In this document: positions 46,382-56,384 of the stretch, piece after piece
Layout: the number at the start of each line of letters is the position of its first letter
How positions within the stretch are numbered: the first letter of the stretch is position 1
Assembly: GCA_024635475.1 (NCBI GenBank)
Contig: JAGXIW010000003.1
Location: 62,001-126,000 of the forward strand
Origin: a bacterium
Lineage (GTDB): Bacteria > Patescibacteriota > Gracilibacteria > BD1-5 > UBA6164
Reading direction: 5' to 3'
DNA length: 64,000 nt
Position numbers and translations under genes: made by a program
The notes under the pieces: generated by a model
What the model was told of the DNA's origin: nothing
The model's database searches: none
Seen by the model: only the letters and a program-made list of their open reading frames with translations

Positions 46382-46420
46382 AAAAAAAGAGTAAGTAGTA
46401 AGTTGTAACTTACTACTTAC
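46382..46420 (-). terminator. Terminator/attenuator between rplO and secY
   Basis: On the minus strand GTAAGTAGTAAGTT (complement of 46407-46420) pairs perfectly with its complement at 46391-46404 around a 2-base loop, followed by a seven-T tract (46382-46388). The rplO TAG stop (46413-46415) lies inside the upstream arm. Confidence 0.85.
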
Positions 46421-46892
46421 TACTTGTAGTTTCTATGTTTTCAATTATTTTTACTGTTCCTCAAAGTTTTTCAACTGCATCCTTAGCAAATTTAGAAACT
46501 CTATTTAAATCTATTACTATTTTAGATTTTAATTCTCATACTCATAGTAATTTAACCCCCCATTTCTTTTTTCTAATAATTCAATTTTCAATTAAAATAT
46601 CTTTATTTATTTCTAAAATTCATTTTGAAGCTAAAACTTCTAAATCTTCTAAATTAACTATATTATATTCTATTTTAAATCTATGATTAGAAAAACCTCT
46701 TAATTTAGGAGTTCTTCTGAATAAAGGAGTTTGTCCTCATTCAAACCGTGCTCACATTTTACTTCATCTTGCATTTTGACCATTACATCATTTTCAACAA
46801 AAAGTTCATTTTCAAGAACCATTTCATCTTCAAAGTCTTTTAGATTTTTTTCTTGAACCATCATCTGGTTTTAAGTTATTTAAAGATAACAT
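46413..46892 (-). CDS. rplO: 50S ribosomal protein L15
   Basis: 159 aa. N-terminal KRLGRGNGSGKGTFCGKGCN and GQNARSGARFEAGQTPLFRR are diagnostic; many Gly are UGA. The C-terminal part keeps LEVLASKMNFEI and AVEKLGGTVKI. It directly follows rpsE with no rpmD (L30) between, as in CPR genomes. Its stop lies within the terminator hairpin. Confidence 0.96.
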
Positions 46893-46930
46893 AACAATTA
46901 ATAATTAACAATTAATAATTAATAATTAAC
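46893..46930. repeat. Short AT tandem repeat between rpsE and rplO
   Basis: Direct repeats of AACAATTAATAATT and AATTAATAATTAA fill most of the 51-base gap. The same AATTAATAATTA word recurs in the gaps at 48361-48380 and 52029-52103. Confidence 0.6.
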
Positions 46931-46943
46931 CCTATTAAGGTAA

Positions 46944-47429
46944 TTATTTTTTAAAAGAAGTAAGTGCCTTCAATGTAGCTTTTGCATTATTTATAAGGTT
47001 TGTTGAACCATATCTTTTAGCTATAACATCAGAATATCAAGCAACATCTAGTACTTTTCTAGCTGCTCATCAAGCTATTATTCAAGTTCATTTCGATGCT
47101 GGGTGAATCATTATAATTGCTGATTTATATTTAGTAGTCAAATTATAAGGTACAGAACCTTCTTCTATAGAAACATTTACTATATTTTTCTTTGCATCAT
47201 TTACTGCTTTAGCTATTGCTGTAACGACTTCTCAAGACTTTCAAGTTCATAGACCTATTTTTCATTTTCAATTTCATACCAACATAACAGCTCTAAATCT
47301 TAACTGTCTACCTCAAGCAGTTACTCTAGTAACTCTATCAATACTCAACAATTCTTCTTTGAACTCATTATTTACTCCATCAACTTGATTTCCATTTTTA
47401 TTTGTTGTATTTTCTTTAGAATTAGCCAT
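46944..47429 (-). CDS. rpsE: 30S ribosomal protein S5
   Basis: 161 aa. The dsRNA-binding-like domain has RVTRVTAGGRQLRFRAVMLV then GNGKGKIGLGTGKSGEVV, and the C-terminal domain SVPYNLTTKYKSAIIMIHPA, GTGIIAGGAARKVLDVAGY. Signature glycines are partly UGA. Ends TSFKK. Central to decoding fidelity in the small subunit. Spacing to rplR is 22 nt. Confidence 0.97.
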
Positions 47430-47451
47430 AAAAATAACAATATTTAAAAAA

Positions 47452-47793
47452 CTAAAATTTTAATCAAAATTCTCTAGCAGCATCTGCCAAAGATTTTACT
47501 CTTCCATGATAAGAAAATCAATTCCTATCAAAAACTACTTCTAGAACATTTTTTTCTAAAGCTTTTTTAGCGATATCCTCACCAACCTTTTTTCAACTTT
47601 CAGTTTTAGTAAGTTTTCATTTTATTTTTAAATCACTAGAAGAACATATAATATTACCTGTTTTATCATCTATAATCTGAGCATAAATAAAAACATTGCT
47701 TCTATAAACACTAAGTCTATGCTTAGAAGAATTAGAAATTGTAGCTTTTACTCTTTGCTTTCTTTTTTGTCTTTTTAATTGTTTTTCCAACAT
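47452..47793 (-). CDS. rplR: 50S ribosomal protein L18
   Basis: 113 aa 5S rRNA-binding protein. HRLSVYRSNVFIYAQIIDD, GNIICSSSDLKIKGK, GEDIAKKALEKN and VVFDRNGFSYHGRVKSLADA are the family blocks, ending AAREFGLKF. Typical length. Confidence 0.95.
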
Positions 47794-47821
47794 AATATAT
47801 TAATTAATAATTAGTGATGTT

Positions 47822-48361
47822 TTATTTACCTGTTTTTCAGGCTTTTCTTCTTACTATTTCTCAAACATATTTAATTCATTTACCTTTGTATGGTTCAGGT
47901 TTCTTTTTTGCTTTTATTTTTGAAGCAAATTGTCAAACTAGTTGTTTGTCAATTCAAGAAATATGAATTACATTTTTTTCTTTTTCATCAGGAGAAATTT
48001 TTACTCATAAAGGAGCATCCATTTCAACTTTGTGAGAAAATCAAACACTTAATATAACTTTTTTATCAGATACTACTTCAAATTTATATCAAACTCAATT
48101 TATTTCTAAAGATTTTTTAAATCCAACTGAAACTCATTCAATCATATTTGCAACTATAGCTCTAGTAGTACCCCATAAAGCATTAGCCTCAGCATTCTTA
48201 GGTTCAAAAACTAATACATTTTCTTCTTTAGATATTTTAATTAACTCAGAAAATTGAAAATCCAATACTCATAATTTTCATTTAGTTGTTATTTTATTTC
48301 AATCTAAAACAACTTCCACATTTTCTGTTATTGTTATAGGTAATTTACCAATTCTAGACAT
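47822..48361 (-). CDS. rplF: 50S ribosomal protein L6
   Basis: 179 aa. Starts MSRIGKLPITITENVEV; NALWGTTRAIVANMIEGVSV; SLEINGVGYKFEVVSDKKVI; VGFSHKVEMDAPLGVKI; C-terminal signature EPYKGKGIKYVGEIVRRKAG then KTGK. Normal length with two repeated alpha/beta domains. The 77-base gap to rpsH holds AT repeats and a small TACCAT/ATGGTA hairpin (48387-48401). Confidence 0.97.
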
Positions 48362-48438
48362 AACTAATAATTAATAATTAATATTATACCATTCCATGGT
48401 ACAGGCTAATTAACAATTATATATTTTATAACCATTAA

Positions 48439-48834
48439 TTAAAATATTTCACAAATTAATTCACCTCAAACATTTAAAGTTCTAGCCTCGTATCCAGTAA
48501 TAATTCACTTAGGAGTAGAAACAATATAAATACCTTTTCCATTTCTAGATTTTTTTATATCTTTCGATCCAATGTAAATTCTTTGGCCAGGTTTACTTAT
48601 TCTCTTAAAACTAGGAATATATTTAGTAATTCTTATGTCATTCAATTTTACAATAAGAAATTTCTTATTATTTTCTTCAGACACAATTTCATACTCTAAA
48701 ATATATTTATTTTTCTTCATTATTTTCAATATGTCAGCTTTTATTCCAGAATAAGGCAACTTAACTTCTTCTATTCTAGACATATATGCATTTCTCAATC
48801 TTGTTAATAAATCTGCTATTGGATCTATTATCAT
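48439..48834 (-). CDS. rpsH: 30S ribosomal protein S8
   Basis: 131 aa, normal size. MIIDPIADLLTRLRNAYMSR start; LPYSGIKADILKIMKKNKYI; YIPSFKRISKPGQRIYIGSK; RNGKGIYIVSTPKGIITGYE with UGA glycines after STPK; ends LNVGGELICEIF. Binds 16S helix 21 and in other bacteria represses the spc operon. Confidence 0.96.
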
Positions 48835-48875
48835 AAAACTAAAATTAATAAACTAAAATGATTATTTTTTTACAA

Positions 48876-49097
48876 TTACCAGCTTGACTTTCTAACTCAA
48901 GACAACTCTCATGCATTTGCTTTTTCTCTAAAACAAATTCTACAAATTCAAAAATTTCATAAATATCCTCTAATTCTTCAGCAAACATTACAACAATTAA
49001 AAACTTTTGTAGCAAATTTAGGTTTTCTTCAATCTTTTATTGCTCTCAAAAACTTTGTCTTTAATTTATTAGCTTTAGCTATTTTTGACTTTCTCAT
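48876..49097 (-). CDS. rpsZ: 30S ribosomal protein S14, zinc type
   Basis: 73 aa. Zinc motif CNVC ... CRIC (NCCNVCGRIRGYLGNFGICR then ICFREKA), so a C+ form. It ends ANAGELSGVRKSSW. Slightly longer than the usual 61-aa Zn type at the N terminus (MRKSKIAKANKLKTKFLRAI). Glycine in YLGNFG is UGA-coded. Confidence 0.93.
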
Positions 49098-49124
49098 CTA
49101 AAATTATTAATTAAATATTAAATA

Positions 49125-49664
49125 CTATTTAGAAAATGGAAACCCCATAGAATTAAGTAATTCTCTTCAGAAATCCTTATTTTTTGCTGTTGTCTTTATA
49201 GTTATTTGTAAACCATTATTTTTAACAACATCATCCTGAGGTACTTCTAAAAATATAGAATGTTCTTTAATTCAAAAATTATAATTTCATTCTTTATCAA
49301 AACTATTTTTAGAAATTCATCTAAAATCTCTAACTCTAGGAAGAACTATATTTATTAATTTTTCAATAAAATTATACATAGCATCTCATCTTAATGTAAC
49401 TGTTAATCAAACAGGCATTCATTCTCTAAGTTTAAAATTAGAAATTGATTTTCTAGCATACTTTATAGTAGGTACTTGTCATGCTATTAAAGCTAAATGT
49501 TGTTTTAAAACATTATAATCTTTATTTCAAGTTCTTATATAACTTCATATACCCATATTTAAAACAACTTTTTCTACTTTAGGTACATCCATTATATTTT
49601 CAATTTTTAAACTATCTTTTAATTTTCAAACTATTTCTTTTTTATACTTTTCTCTAAGAGACAT
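49125..49664 (-). CDS. rplE: 50S ribosomal protein L5
   Basis: 179 aa 5S rRNA-binding protein. MSLREKYKKEI; VPKVEKVVLNMGIGSYI; LALIAGQVPTIKYARKSISN; LRECMPVGLTVTLRWDAMY; PRVRDFRGISKNSFDKEWNY; WIKEHSIFLEVP-type segment; ends LLNSMGFPFSK. Full length. Confidence 0.96.
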
Positions 49665-49690
49665 TTTTAGTTTTTTAAAAAATAAATTTT

Positions 49691-50041
49691 TTATTTAATT
49701 AAAAAATCTTTTGGATCTTTTTTTAATTCTTTTACTGCTTTTTTAGAAAATCTAAAGCTTTTGTTTTTTCATTTTTCTTCCACATTAACAACTCCCGTTC
49801 TAGTTGGTTTTTTTGTAAATGGACAAACAAGCATTACACAAGAAGCATCAATAGGTTTTTCTATTTTAATTATTTGTCCTGGAGTAGTTCATGCTTTTTT
49901 AATATGCTTAGTAACGATTCCAACTCATTCTATTAATACTCTGTTATCGTCTTTTAAAACCTTTAAAACTTTTGCTTGTTTTCATTTATCAACTTCTTTT
50001 CAAGACATAACTTGTACTAAATCTCAAACTCTTATTTTCAT
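49691..50041 (-). CDS. rplX: 50S ribosomal protein L24
   Basis: 116 aa. KOW motif near the start (MKIRVGDLVQVMSGKEVDKG; KQAKVLKVLKDDNRVLIEGV), then IVTKHIKK and CPFTKKPTRTGVVNVEEKGK. Assembly initiator for the large subunit. Usual length. Confidence 0.94.
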
Positions 50042-50058
50042 ATAATTTAGAAAATTAA

Positions 50059-50427
50059 TTATAAAACCTCTGGTGCTAAACTAATAATTTTTTGATATCC
50101 TTTTGCCTTTAATTCTCTTGCAACAGGTCAAAAAATTCTTGTTCATTTAGGATTACCATCATCTCATATAATAACACATGCATTATCATCGAATCTTAAA
50201 TAATTTCAATCTTTTCTTCTTATTTCTTTACTTGTTCTAACAACAACTGCCTTAACAACTTTTTTCTTTTTAATAGTTCCATCAGGCAATGCTTTTTTTA
50301 CACTACAAACTATTACATCTCATACAGAAGCATATCTTCTGTGAGATCCTCATAAAACTTTTATACATAGAACTTCCTTAGCTCAAGTATTATCAGCAAC
50401 TTGAAGTCTAGATTCTGCTTGTATCAT
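50059..50427 (-). CDS. rplN: 50S ribosomal protein L14
   Basis: 122 aa, exact family length. [84 protein letters not shown]. Several signature Gly are UGA. Confidence 0.97.
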
Positions 50428-50450
50428 ACAATTTTAATTATTAATTACAA

Positions 50451-50681
50451 CTAAACGACTTTTTCTACAAGCTCCCATCTTTTCGTTTTAGATAAAGGTC
50501 TTGTTTCTTTTATTACAACTACATCTCAATCATTACAAGTATTTTGCTCATCATGTGCATAATACTTATTAGTAACCTTGTAGCTCTTTTTATACTTAGG
50601 ATGTTCTTTATAAGTATTAACAGATACAACAATTGTTTTATCCATTTTTATACTCGTAACTGTACCTTTTTTTGTTCTCAT
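50451..50681 (-). CDS. rpsQ: 30S ribosomal protein S17
   Basis: 76 aa OB-fold 16S-binding protein. [59 protein letters not shown]; ends VEKVV. Short gap (26 nt) after rpmC. Confidence 0.95.
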
Positions 50682-50707
50682 TAAATATAAATTATAAAAA
50701 TAACTTA

Positions 50708-50923
50708 TTAAACCATTTTTTCTGAAATAAATCCATTCAACCTAGCTATATATCTTCTAATGAATTTAATCAAATGTGTTTGTTTTAATTCATCTGTTGC
50801 CAATTTCATTCTTAGAACGAAATATTTACTCTCAGAATCTTTTAATTCTTTTTTAAGATTATCTAAAGTTAATTCCTTTAGACTTTTCTTATCTTTAAGT
50901 TTCAAATCTTTTAATTCTTTCAT
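50708..50923 (-). CDS. rpmC: 50S ribosomal protein L29
   Basis: 71 aa, two-helix protein at the exit tunnel. [20 protein letters not shown], then [18 protein letters not shown] and [11 protein letters not shown]. No UGA codons. Follows rplP with a 9-nt gap. Confidence 0.94.
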   Translation of the reverse strand: MKELKDLKLKDKKSLKELTLDNLKKELKDSESKYFVLRMKLATDELKQTHLIKFIRRYIARLNGFISEKMV

Positions 50924-50932
50924 ATTGTTTAA

Positions 50933-51337
50933 TTAATCAACTAATATTTTAGTCTTTACTGGTAATTTGTAAGAAGCAAGTCTAAAAGCTTCCCTAGCAA
51001 CTTCTGGTTTTACTCATGTTAATTCAAAGAGTATTCTACCAGGTTTTACAGGGGCTCTATACATCTCTACAGATCATTTTCAACCTCACATAGGAACTTC
51101 TAATGGTTTCTTAGTAAAAGGTATTTGTGGGAAAATTCTTATCCAAATCTTTCATCATCTTTTTATAAATCTAACCATAGCTCTTCTAGCTGATTCAATT
51201 TGTCTAGATGTAATAAATCATCTATCAACTGTTTTTAATGCATAATCACCAAAAGCGATTTCACATCATCTAGTAGCTGGTCACTTCAACCTTCATCTTT
51301 GTGCTTTTCTATATTTTGTTCTCTTTGGTTGTAACAT
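50933..51337 (-). CDS. rplP: 50S ribosomal protein L16
   Basis: 134 aa. MLQPKRTKYRKAQRGRLKGP start; FGDYALKTVDRGFITSRQIE; SARRAMVRFIKRGGKIGIRI; FPQIPFTKKPLEVPMGGGKG; PGRILFELTGVKPEVAREAF; RLASYKLPVKTKILVD. Lines the A-site region of the large subunit; many conserved Gly are UGA. Confidence 0.96.
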
Positions 51338-51366
51338 AAGAATTTCAATTAGTATATAAATTTTTT

Positions 51367-52020
51367 TTAAAAGTCAAGTTTATTTGTTTTTTTCTTGAAA
51401 ATATCTCATTTATAAATCCAAACTTTTAATCAAATTGTTCAATAAACTGTTTCAGCTCTTGCTGTAGAATAATCTATATCTGCTCTAATTGTTTGAGTAG
51501 GTATATTTCCTTCTTTAAATGTTTCATTTCTTGCTATTTCAGCTCAATTTAATCTTCAAGACACTTTAATTTTTATTCATTTAGCTCATTTTTCAATAGC
51601 TTTACTTATAGCTTGTTTTATAGCTCTCTTGTAAGGCATTCTTTTCTCTACTTGATTCGAAATAGAAAAAGCTACTATTTTTGCATTTATATCTGGTTTT
51701 TTTATTTCTTTAACATTTAAAACAACTTTAAATCCTAATTTTTTTGATACCAAATTTTCAATTTTATCTTTATTTTCTCATGTCTTTCAAACTACTAAAG
51801 CAGTTTTAGCTGTATAAATATCTATATTTATAGTATTATCATTTTTCGAAATAAAAATATCTCAAGTTGGAATTCAATGTAATTCTTTTTTCAAAATTTC
51901 TCTAATTGTTAAATCCTCTTTCAAAAAATCTTTATAAGAATCTTTTTCAGAGAACCAAGAAGATTTCCAAGTTTTTATATAAGGTATTCTAAATGCTACG
52001 ACACTAACTTTATGTCACAT
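51367..52020 (-). CDS. rpsC: 30S ribosomal protein S3
   Basis: 217 aa. The KH domain has [21 protein letters not shown]-terminal [60 protein letters not shown] and TVYGTIGIKVGIYKGDIF. Normal length; helicase-active entry-channel protein. The 91-base upstream gap contains a 27-bp perfect inverted repeat. Confidence 0.96.
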
Positions 52021-52028
52021 ATTATAAT

Positions 52029-52103
52029 AATTAATAATTAATAATGTATAATTAATAATTATAATGCTCTAATTTTTTAATTATACATTATTAATTATTA
52101 ATT
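52029..52103. repeat. 27-bp perfect inverted repeat between rplV and rpsC
   Basis: Arms 52029-52055 and 52077-52103 are exact reverse complements around a 21-base loop. The AT words match other ribosomal-gap repeats. It could form a long mRNA hairpin between two co-transcribed genes, but it has no terminal T tract of the usual kind. Confidence 0.85.
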
Positions 52104-52111
52104 TTAATTTT

Positions 52112-52438
52112 TTATTTTACTTGTAATTCCAATTTTACATTAGCTGTTCTTTTTAAAATAGCATGTGTTCTTCATCTAGAAATTGGTTGCCCTCTCTTAT
52201 AAACTATTCATTTTGTAATAATAAGGCTTCCAATATGTAGTTTGTCTATTTCTTGGTTATTATTATTCTCAGCATTTTTAAATGCAGAAAATAACAATTT
52301 GTAAAGAATTTTAGCTCATTTATTTGGAGCAAACTTCAAAAATTTTAAAGCATCTTCCACTTTTTTTCATCTTACAACTTCAGCAGAAACTCTTAATTTT
52401 TTTGGAGATATTCTTACATTTTTTAAATATGCTTTCAT
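52112..52438 (-). CDS. rplV: 50S ribosomal protein L22
   Basis: 108 aa. MKAYLKNVRISPKKLRVSAE; DALKFLKFAPNKGAKILYKL; AFKNAENNNQEIDKLHIGSL; KRGQPISRGRTHAILKRTAN; VKLEL end. Exit-tunnel protein; usual length. Confidence 0.96.
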
Positions 52439-52445
52439 TTTTTAG

Positions 52446-52520
52446 CTTTAAATATTAAGTATTAAGTATAAGTATTAAGTATAAAAGTATTAAATAATTA
52501 TTGGATTTGGTTATACCAAA
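52446..52520. repeat. TATTAAGTA tandem repeat in the rpsS-rplV gap
   Basis: The 121-base gap 52439-52559 starts with about four imperfect copies of a TATTAAGTA(TA) unit (52446-52494), then a TTTGGT/ACCAAA hairpin (52506-52520). No gene is visible in it. Confidence 0.6.
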
Positions 52521-52559
52521 ACTTATTACTCAATACTAGAGTTCTTAAAATACTCTTAA

Positions 52560-52826
52560 TTATTTCTTTTGCCCAGGGTGTGCTCTAAAAATTCTAGTAA
52601 AAGAAAATTCTCATAATTTATGACCAACCATATCCTCAGTAACAAAAACTGGTGTATGTACTTTTCAATTATGTACTCAAAATGTATGTCCTACAAATTC
52701 TGGAACAACAGTACAATCTCTAGACCAAGTTTTTATTATAGTTTTTTTTCATAGTTCATTCAATTTCAAAACTTTATTCAATAATCTATCGTATACATAT
52801 GGTCATTTTTTTAAACTTCTTGACAT
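52560..52826 (-). CDS. rpsS: 30S ribosomal protein S19
   Basis: 88 aa. MSRSLKKGPYVYDRLLNKVL; IKTWSRDCTVVPEFVGHTFG; VHNGKVHTPVFVTEDMVGHK; LGEFSFTRIFRAHPGQKK. Invariant GPYV and HNGK Gly are UGA-coded. Confidence 0.97.
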
Positions 52827-52858
52827 AAAATATTATTTAAATATTAAGTTAAATAAGA

Positions 52859-53707
52859 TTATTTATTAAGTAATCTTCCTTTTTTATCTTTTAAAATCCA
52901 CTTATTTGTAGTTTTCTTTCTACTTCTAGTCTTAGCTCATAATGCTTTCTTTCCCCAAGGAGTCTTAGGAGCTTTCATTCAAATAGGAGCATGTCATTCT
53001 CATCAACCATGTGGATGATCAACAGGATTCATAGATTTTCAAAGAACAGTTGGTCTTTTTCACATCCATCTAGATCTTCATGCTTTTCAAATAACTATCA
53101 TATTATGATCGATATTTGATACTTGTCATAAACTAGTAAAACATTTTTTATTTACAAGTCTTATTTCAGAAGATGGCATTTTTACTTGAGTATATTCTCA
53201 TTCTTGAGAAAAAATAACTCAATATGTTCATGCTGATCTTATTGCACTAGATCATTGTCAAACAATAAGTTCCAAATTATAAACATGTATTCAAACTGGA
53301 ATATTTCATATTTCCATTCTATTTCAACTTGCCAAAGAAGTTTCTTTGGCACTTAAAATAATATCTCATACTTTCATATCTTTGTGAGCTAAAACATATC
53401 TTCTTTCTCAATCTTTATAACAAACCAAAGCTATATAAGCTGTTCTATATGGATCATATTCTATTGTTTCAACTTTTGCTGGTATATCTTGTTTATCAAC
53501 CATGTAAAAATCAACAAGTCTATATTTTTGTGCATGACCACCTCATTTATGTCTAACAGTAATTCTTCAAGAACTACCTCTTCAAGCATGTGTTTTTAAT
53601 TTAACAGTCAAAGACTTAAACGGTTTAGAAACTGTTATTTCCTCAAATGTATATCAAGTCATTTGTCTTCTACCTGGAGTAGTAGGTTTAAATTTCTTTA
53701 TAGGCAT
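52859..53707 (-). CDS. rplB: 50S ribosomal protein L2
   Basis: 282 aa. [22 protein letters not shown]-like block [121 protein letters not shown]. Peptidyl-transferase-associated rRNA binder; full length. Confidence 0.97.
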
Positions 53708-53750
53708 ATTAACTTATTAATAATTATTTAATACTAGTTTTAGTGTTTTT

Positions 53751-54044
53751 TTATTTTATTACAGAAAAATCAATTTTTGATTTTTTGTCTTTTAAAGTAA
53801 CATAAGCTTTTTTAGTAGCTCTTCTTTTAAATTGGATTCATTTCTTTCAATGTTTGTATTTTTCAACAGTTTTCACTATATTCACAGAAGCAACCTCAAG
53901 TCAATATATTTCAAAAACTGTTTTCTTTACATCAATCTTAGTTGCTGAACTATCAACTTGAAATATATAACAATTTTTCAATAACTCCATAGATGAAGCC
54001 TTTTCAGTAAAAATAGGTTTTTTAATTATATTATATAATCTCAT
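53751..54044 (-). CDS. rplW: 50S ribosomal protein L23
   Basis: 97 aa. KPIFTEKASSMELLKNCYIF; VDSSATKIDVKKTVFEIYGL; VASVNIVKTVEKYKHGKKGI; FKRRATKKAYVTLKDKKSKI. Tunnel-exit docking protein for SRP and trigger factor. Confidence 0.94.
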
Positions 54045-54095
54045 TTTTTTTATAATTAATGGTTAAAATCAATATCTATAAATATTAATTTAATA

Positions 54096-54719
54096 TTATT
54101 TTAATGCACTCAATTTTACTAAAGAGTCTTTCATTAAAACTAATGTTTTATATTTTAATAAATCTGCAATATTTAGGTAATCTACCAATATAGATTTAAC
54201 ATAAGGAAGATTAGATGAAGATTTTTGTAATACATCATTTTTAGTAGGTATAGTTAATAACAAATTTTTTTCATAATGTAAATTAGAAAAAATTGAAGCC
54301 ATAACTTTAGTTTTAATAGAATCTACTTTTATATCATCTATTATTATCAATTCATTATTTTTCAATTTAGAAGATAATGCACAAAATAATGCTTTTCTTC
54401 TTTCTTTTTTATTCATAACAATAGAAAAATTTTGTGTATTTCTTGGTCCGTAAGCTACTCATCCTCATTTTCTTGTAGGAGACCTAGAAGATCATGCTCT
54501 AGCATTACCAGTACCTTTTTGTTTGTAAATTTTTCTTGTAGAACCTCTTACCTCAGATCTAGTTTTTGTATGAGCTATATTATTTCTAGCATTAGCTAAT
54601 TGGTAAACTAGAGATCTATGTATTAGTCATTTATTTATTTCAAGTCAAAATATATCTGAATCTAATTCTATAACTCAAATTTCTTTTCATTCTTGATTAA
54701 AAAGCTTTGTTTCCATCAT
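54096..54719 (-). CDS. rplD: 50S ribosomal protein L4
   Basis: 207 aa. Tunnel loop region [40 protein letters not shown] and then [20 protein letters not shown]. Two in-frame ATGs at 54719 and 54716; the first is given. In E. coli L4 autoregulates its operon; a leader hairpin upstream of rplC exists here, but the link is not shown. Confidence 0.95.
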
Positions 54720-54739
54720 GTAAATATTATTAAATTAAT

Positions 54740-55345
54740 TTAAAAAATTATTTTTACTAAAGAGTTTCTTCATCCTGGAACTCATCATCTAACTCAAATT
54801 ACACCTAGTTCTTTATTAATTACTTCAACATAAACTTTTCTGATTGTAATTTGTTCATTTCACATATGTCCGTGCATTTTTTTACCTGGCTTTGTTCTTC
54901 TAGGTTTTCTAGTACCAATAGATCATAAAGCTCTATGAAATTTAGATCATACTCTTCAAGGTCCACCTGAAAAATTCCATCTTTTCATAGCTCAAGCAAA
55001 TCATTTTCATTTAGAAATTCATTCTATACTAACAGATTCTATTCATTCTAATAAATCTACACTAAATTCATCTCAGATATTATATTTATCTAACTCAGAT
55101 TCTTCACATTCAAATTCTTTCATTTCATTAAAACAACTTAAATCTAGAGATTTTTTTCAATCTTTTAAGATTATCTCTTTTCATTTCTTTTCAACTCAAA
55201 CCAAAAAAGCACTATATCAATCTTGTTCTATAGTTTTTTTTGCAACTAATTTTAAAACTGGTATTTGCAATAAAGTAACAGGAATAAATTTATATTCTTT
55301 AATTACCCTTGTCATTTCTAGTTTTTTAGCTATCAATCAAGGCAT
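54740..55345 (-). CDS. rplC: 50S ribosomal protein L3
   Basis: 201 aa. MPGLIAKKLEMTRVIKEYKF; the signature KRGNFSGGPGRVGSKFHRAL, GSIGTRKPRRTKPGKKMHGH, MGNEQITIRKVYVEVIN. First gene of the cluster: rpsJ (S10) is not upstream, unlike in most bacteria. Start chosen by family alignment. Confidence 0.96.
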
Positions 55346-55373
55346 AAAATTTTTATTAAAAAATAAGTTAGAG

Positions 55374-55408
55374 GTTAAACTTGTCTTTTTAAAACAAAGC
55401 AGTTTAAC
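55374..55408 (-). promoter_or_regulatory. Leader hairpin upstream of rplC
   Basis: GTTAAACT (55374-55381) and AGTTTAAC (55401-55408) are exact inverted repeats in the 5' untranslated leader, extendable with partial pairing inside. Possible autoregulatory leader; unproven. Confidence 0.45.
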
Positions 55409-55457
55409 TTAACCCCCTAAAGTAAACGTATACAGATATTTCACAAAAAGTGAGGGT

Positions 55458-55485
55458 ATTCTATTAAATAAAAACCATTTGTCAA
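55458..55485 (-). promoter_or_regulatory. Promoter of the ribosomal protein cluster
   Basis: On the minus strand TTGACA (complement of 55480-55485), 16-base spacer, TAGAAT (complement of 55458-55463). It gives a leader of about 105 bases before the rplC ATG. Confidence 0.75.
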
Positions 55486-55514
55486 AAGAATTTTTTATTT
55501 TGTAGAAATTATAA

Positions 55515-56384
55515 TTAAAATGGCACCATATATTCAAAAAAATAAAAACCTGAAAATAAATAAAATATTAATGAAAATAATAAAATTAAATTCTTATAAT
55601 TTTTTGTTTTATATTTAAAATGTAAAATATTGACTATAAACAAAATAGAAAAAGATATAAAGTATAAAATATATGTAAATAAATTTATATTTAGAATATA
55701 AAAAAAATAGTTCATTATTCAAAATATAAATATTGATACAAAAGAAATAATATAAAAATTTTTTTTGTATCAATATTTATCAATATATTTATCTCATATA
55801 TTTTTATCATCTTTTGATTTAATTTTTCTAGTAATTTCAAGTAAAAAAACTAATAAATTTAGAAATATTAAATGTATTATAATTAAAAAATAATTATTTA
55901 TTTCAAAAACTCAAATATTGAAATATAAATAAATAAAAAAAGTATTTAAAGTAAAATTATTTATTATATGATATAAAATCATATAATTTTTCTCTATTTT
56001 TTTTCAATATCAAAAATAATTTATTGAAGCTAAACTATTTAACCATCATAAAATCATTATTAAAATAGGAACAATTCATAGATAATAATAATTTAAGATC
56101 AAAATAATAATTATAATGATTTCTGCACTTATAAATAAATTTTTAATATTTATTTTTCATTTTTGTAATTCTCTTTCACTATAATATTTAGTATCATGAT
56201 CAAAATCTCTATAATCATCAACTACTCTAATATGAAAAAGAAAAGATAATCAAGTTAATAAATATAATAAAATATATTTAAAATTATAATCTAACTGAAA
56301 GACAGAAATAACACTAATAATTATTGCTAGAGTAGTAAAAATTAATAAAAAAATTGGAAATCTGTAAATAAAATATTTTATCAT
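55515..56384 (-). CDS. UbiA-family-like membrane protein
   Basis: 289 aa, about eight hydrophobic segments. A polar loop after the second helix reads FHIRVVDDYRDFDHDTKYYS and ERELQKGKI; the D-D-x2-D-x3-D pattern with R-x-x-x-x-G fits the (N/R)-x2-D-x2-D-x3-D motif of UbiA prenyltransferases, which transfer isoprenyl groups in the membrane. A second loop DDKNIGDKYIDKYGYKKN is also acidic. The start overlaps the end of the upstream kinase-like gene, implying translational coupling. Substrate unknown. Confidence 0.65.

Noticed and set aside
46435-46686. Plus-strand open frame opposite L15
   Set aside because: It is antisense to the clearly conserved rplO and has no independent support.
49761-50045. 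Plus-strand open frame opposite L24
   Set aside because: It is the shadow of rplX, which has full family conservation.
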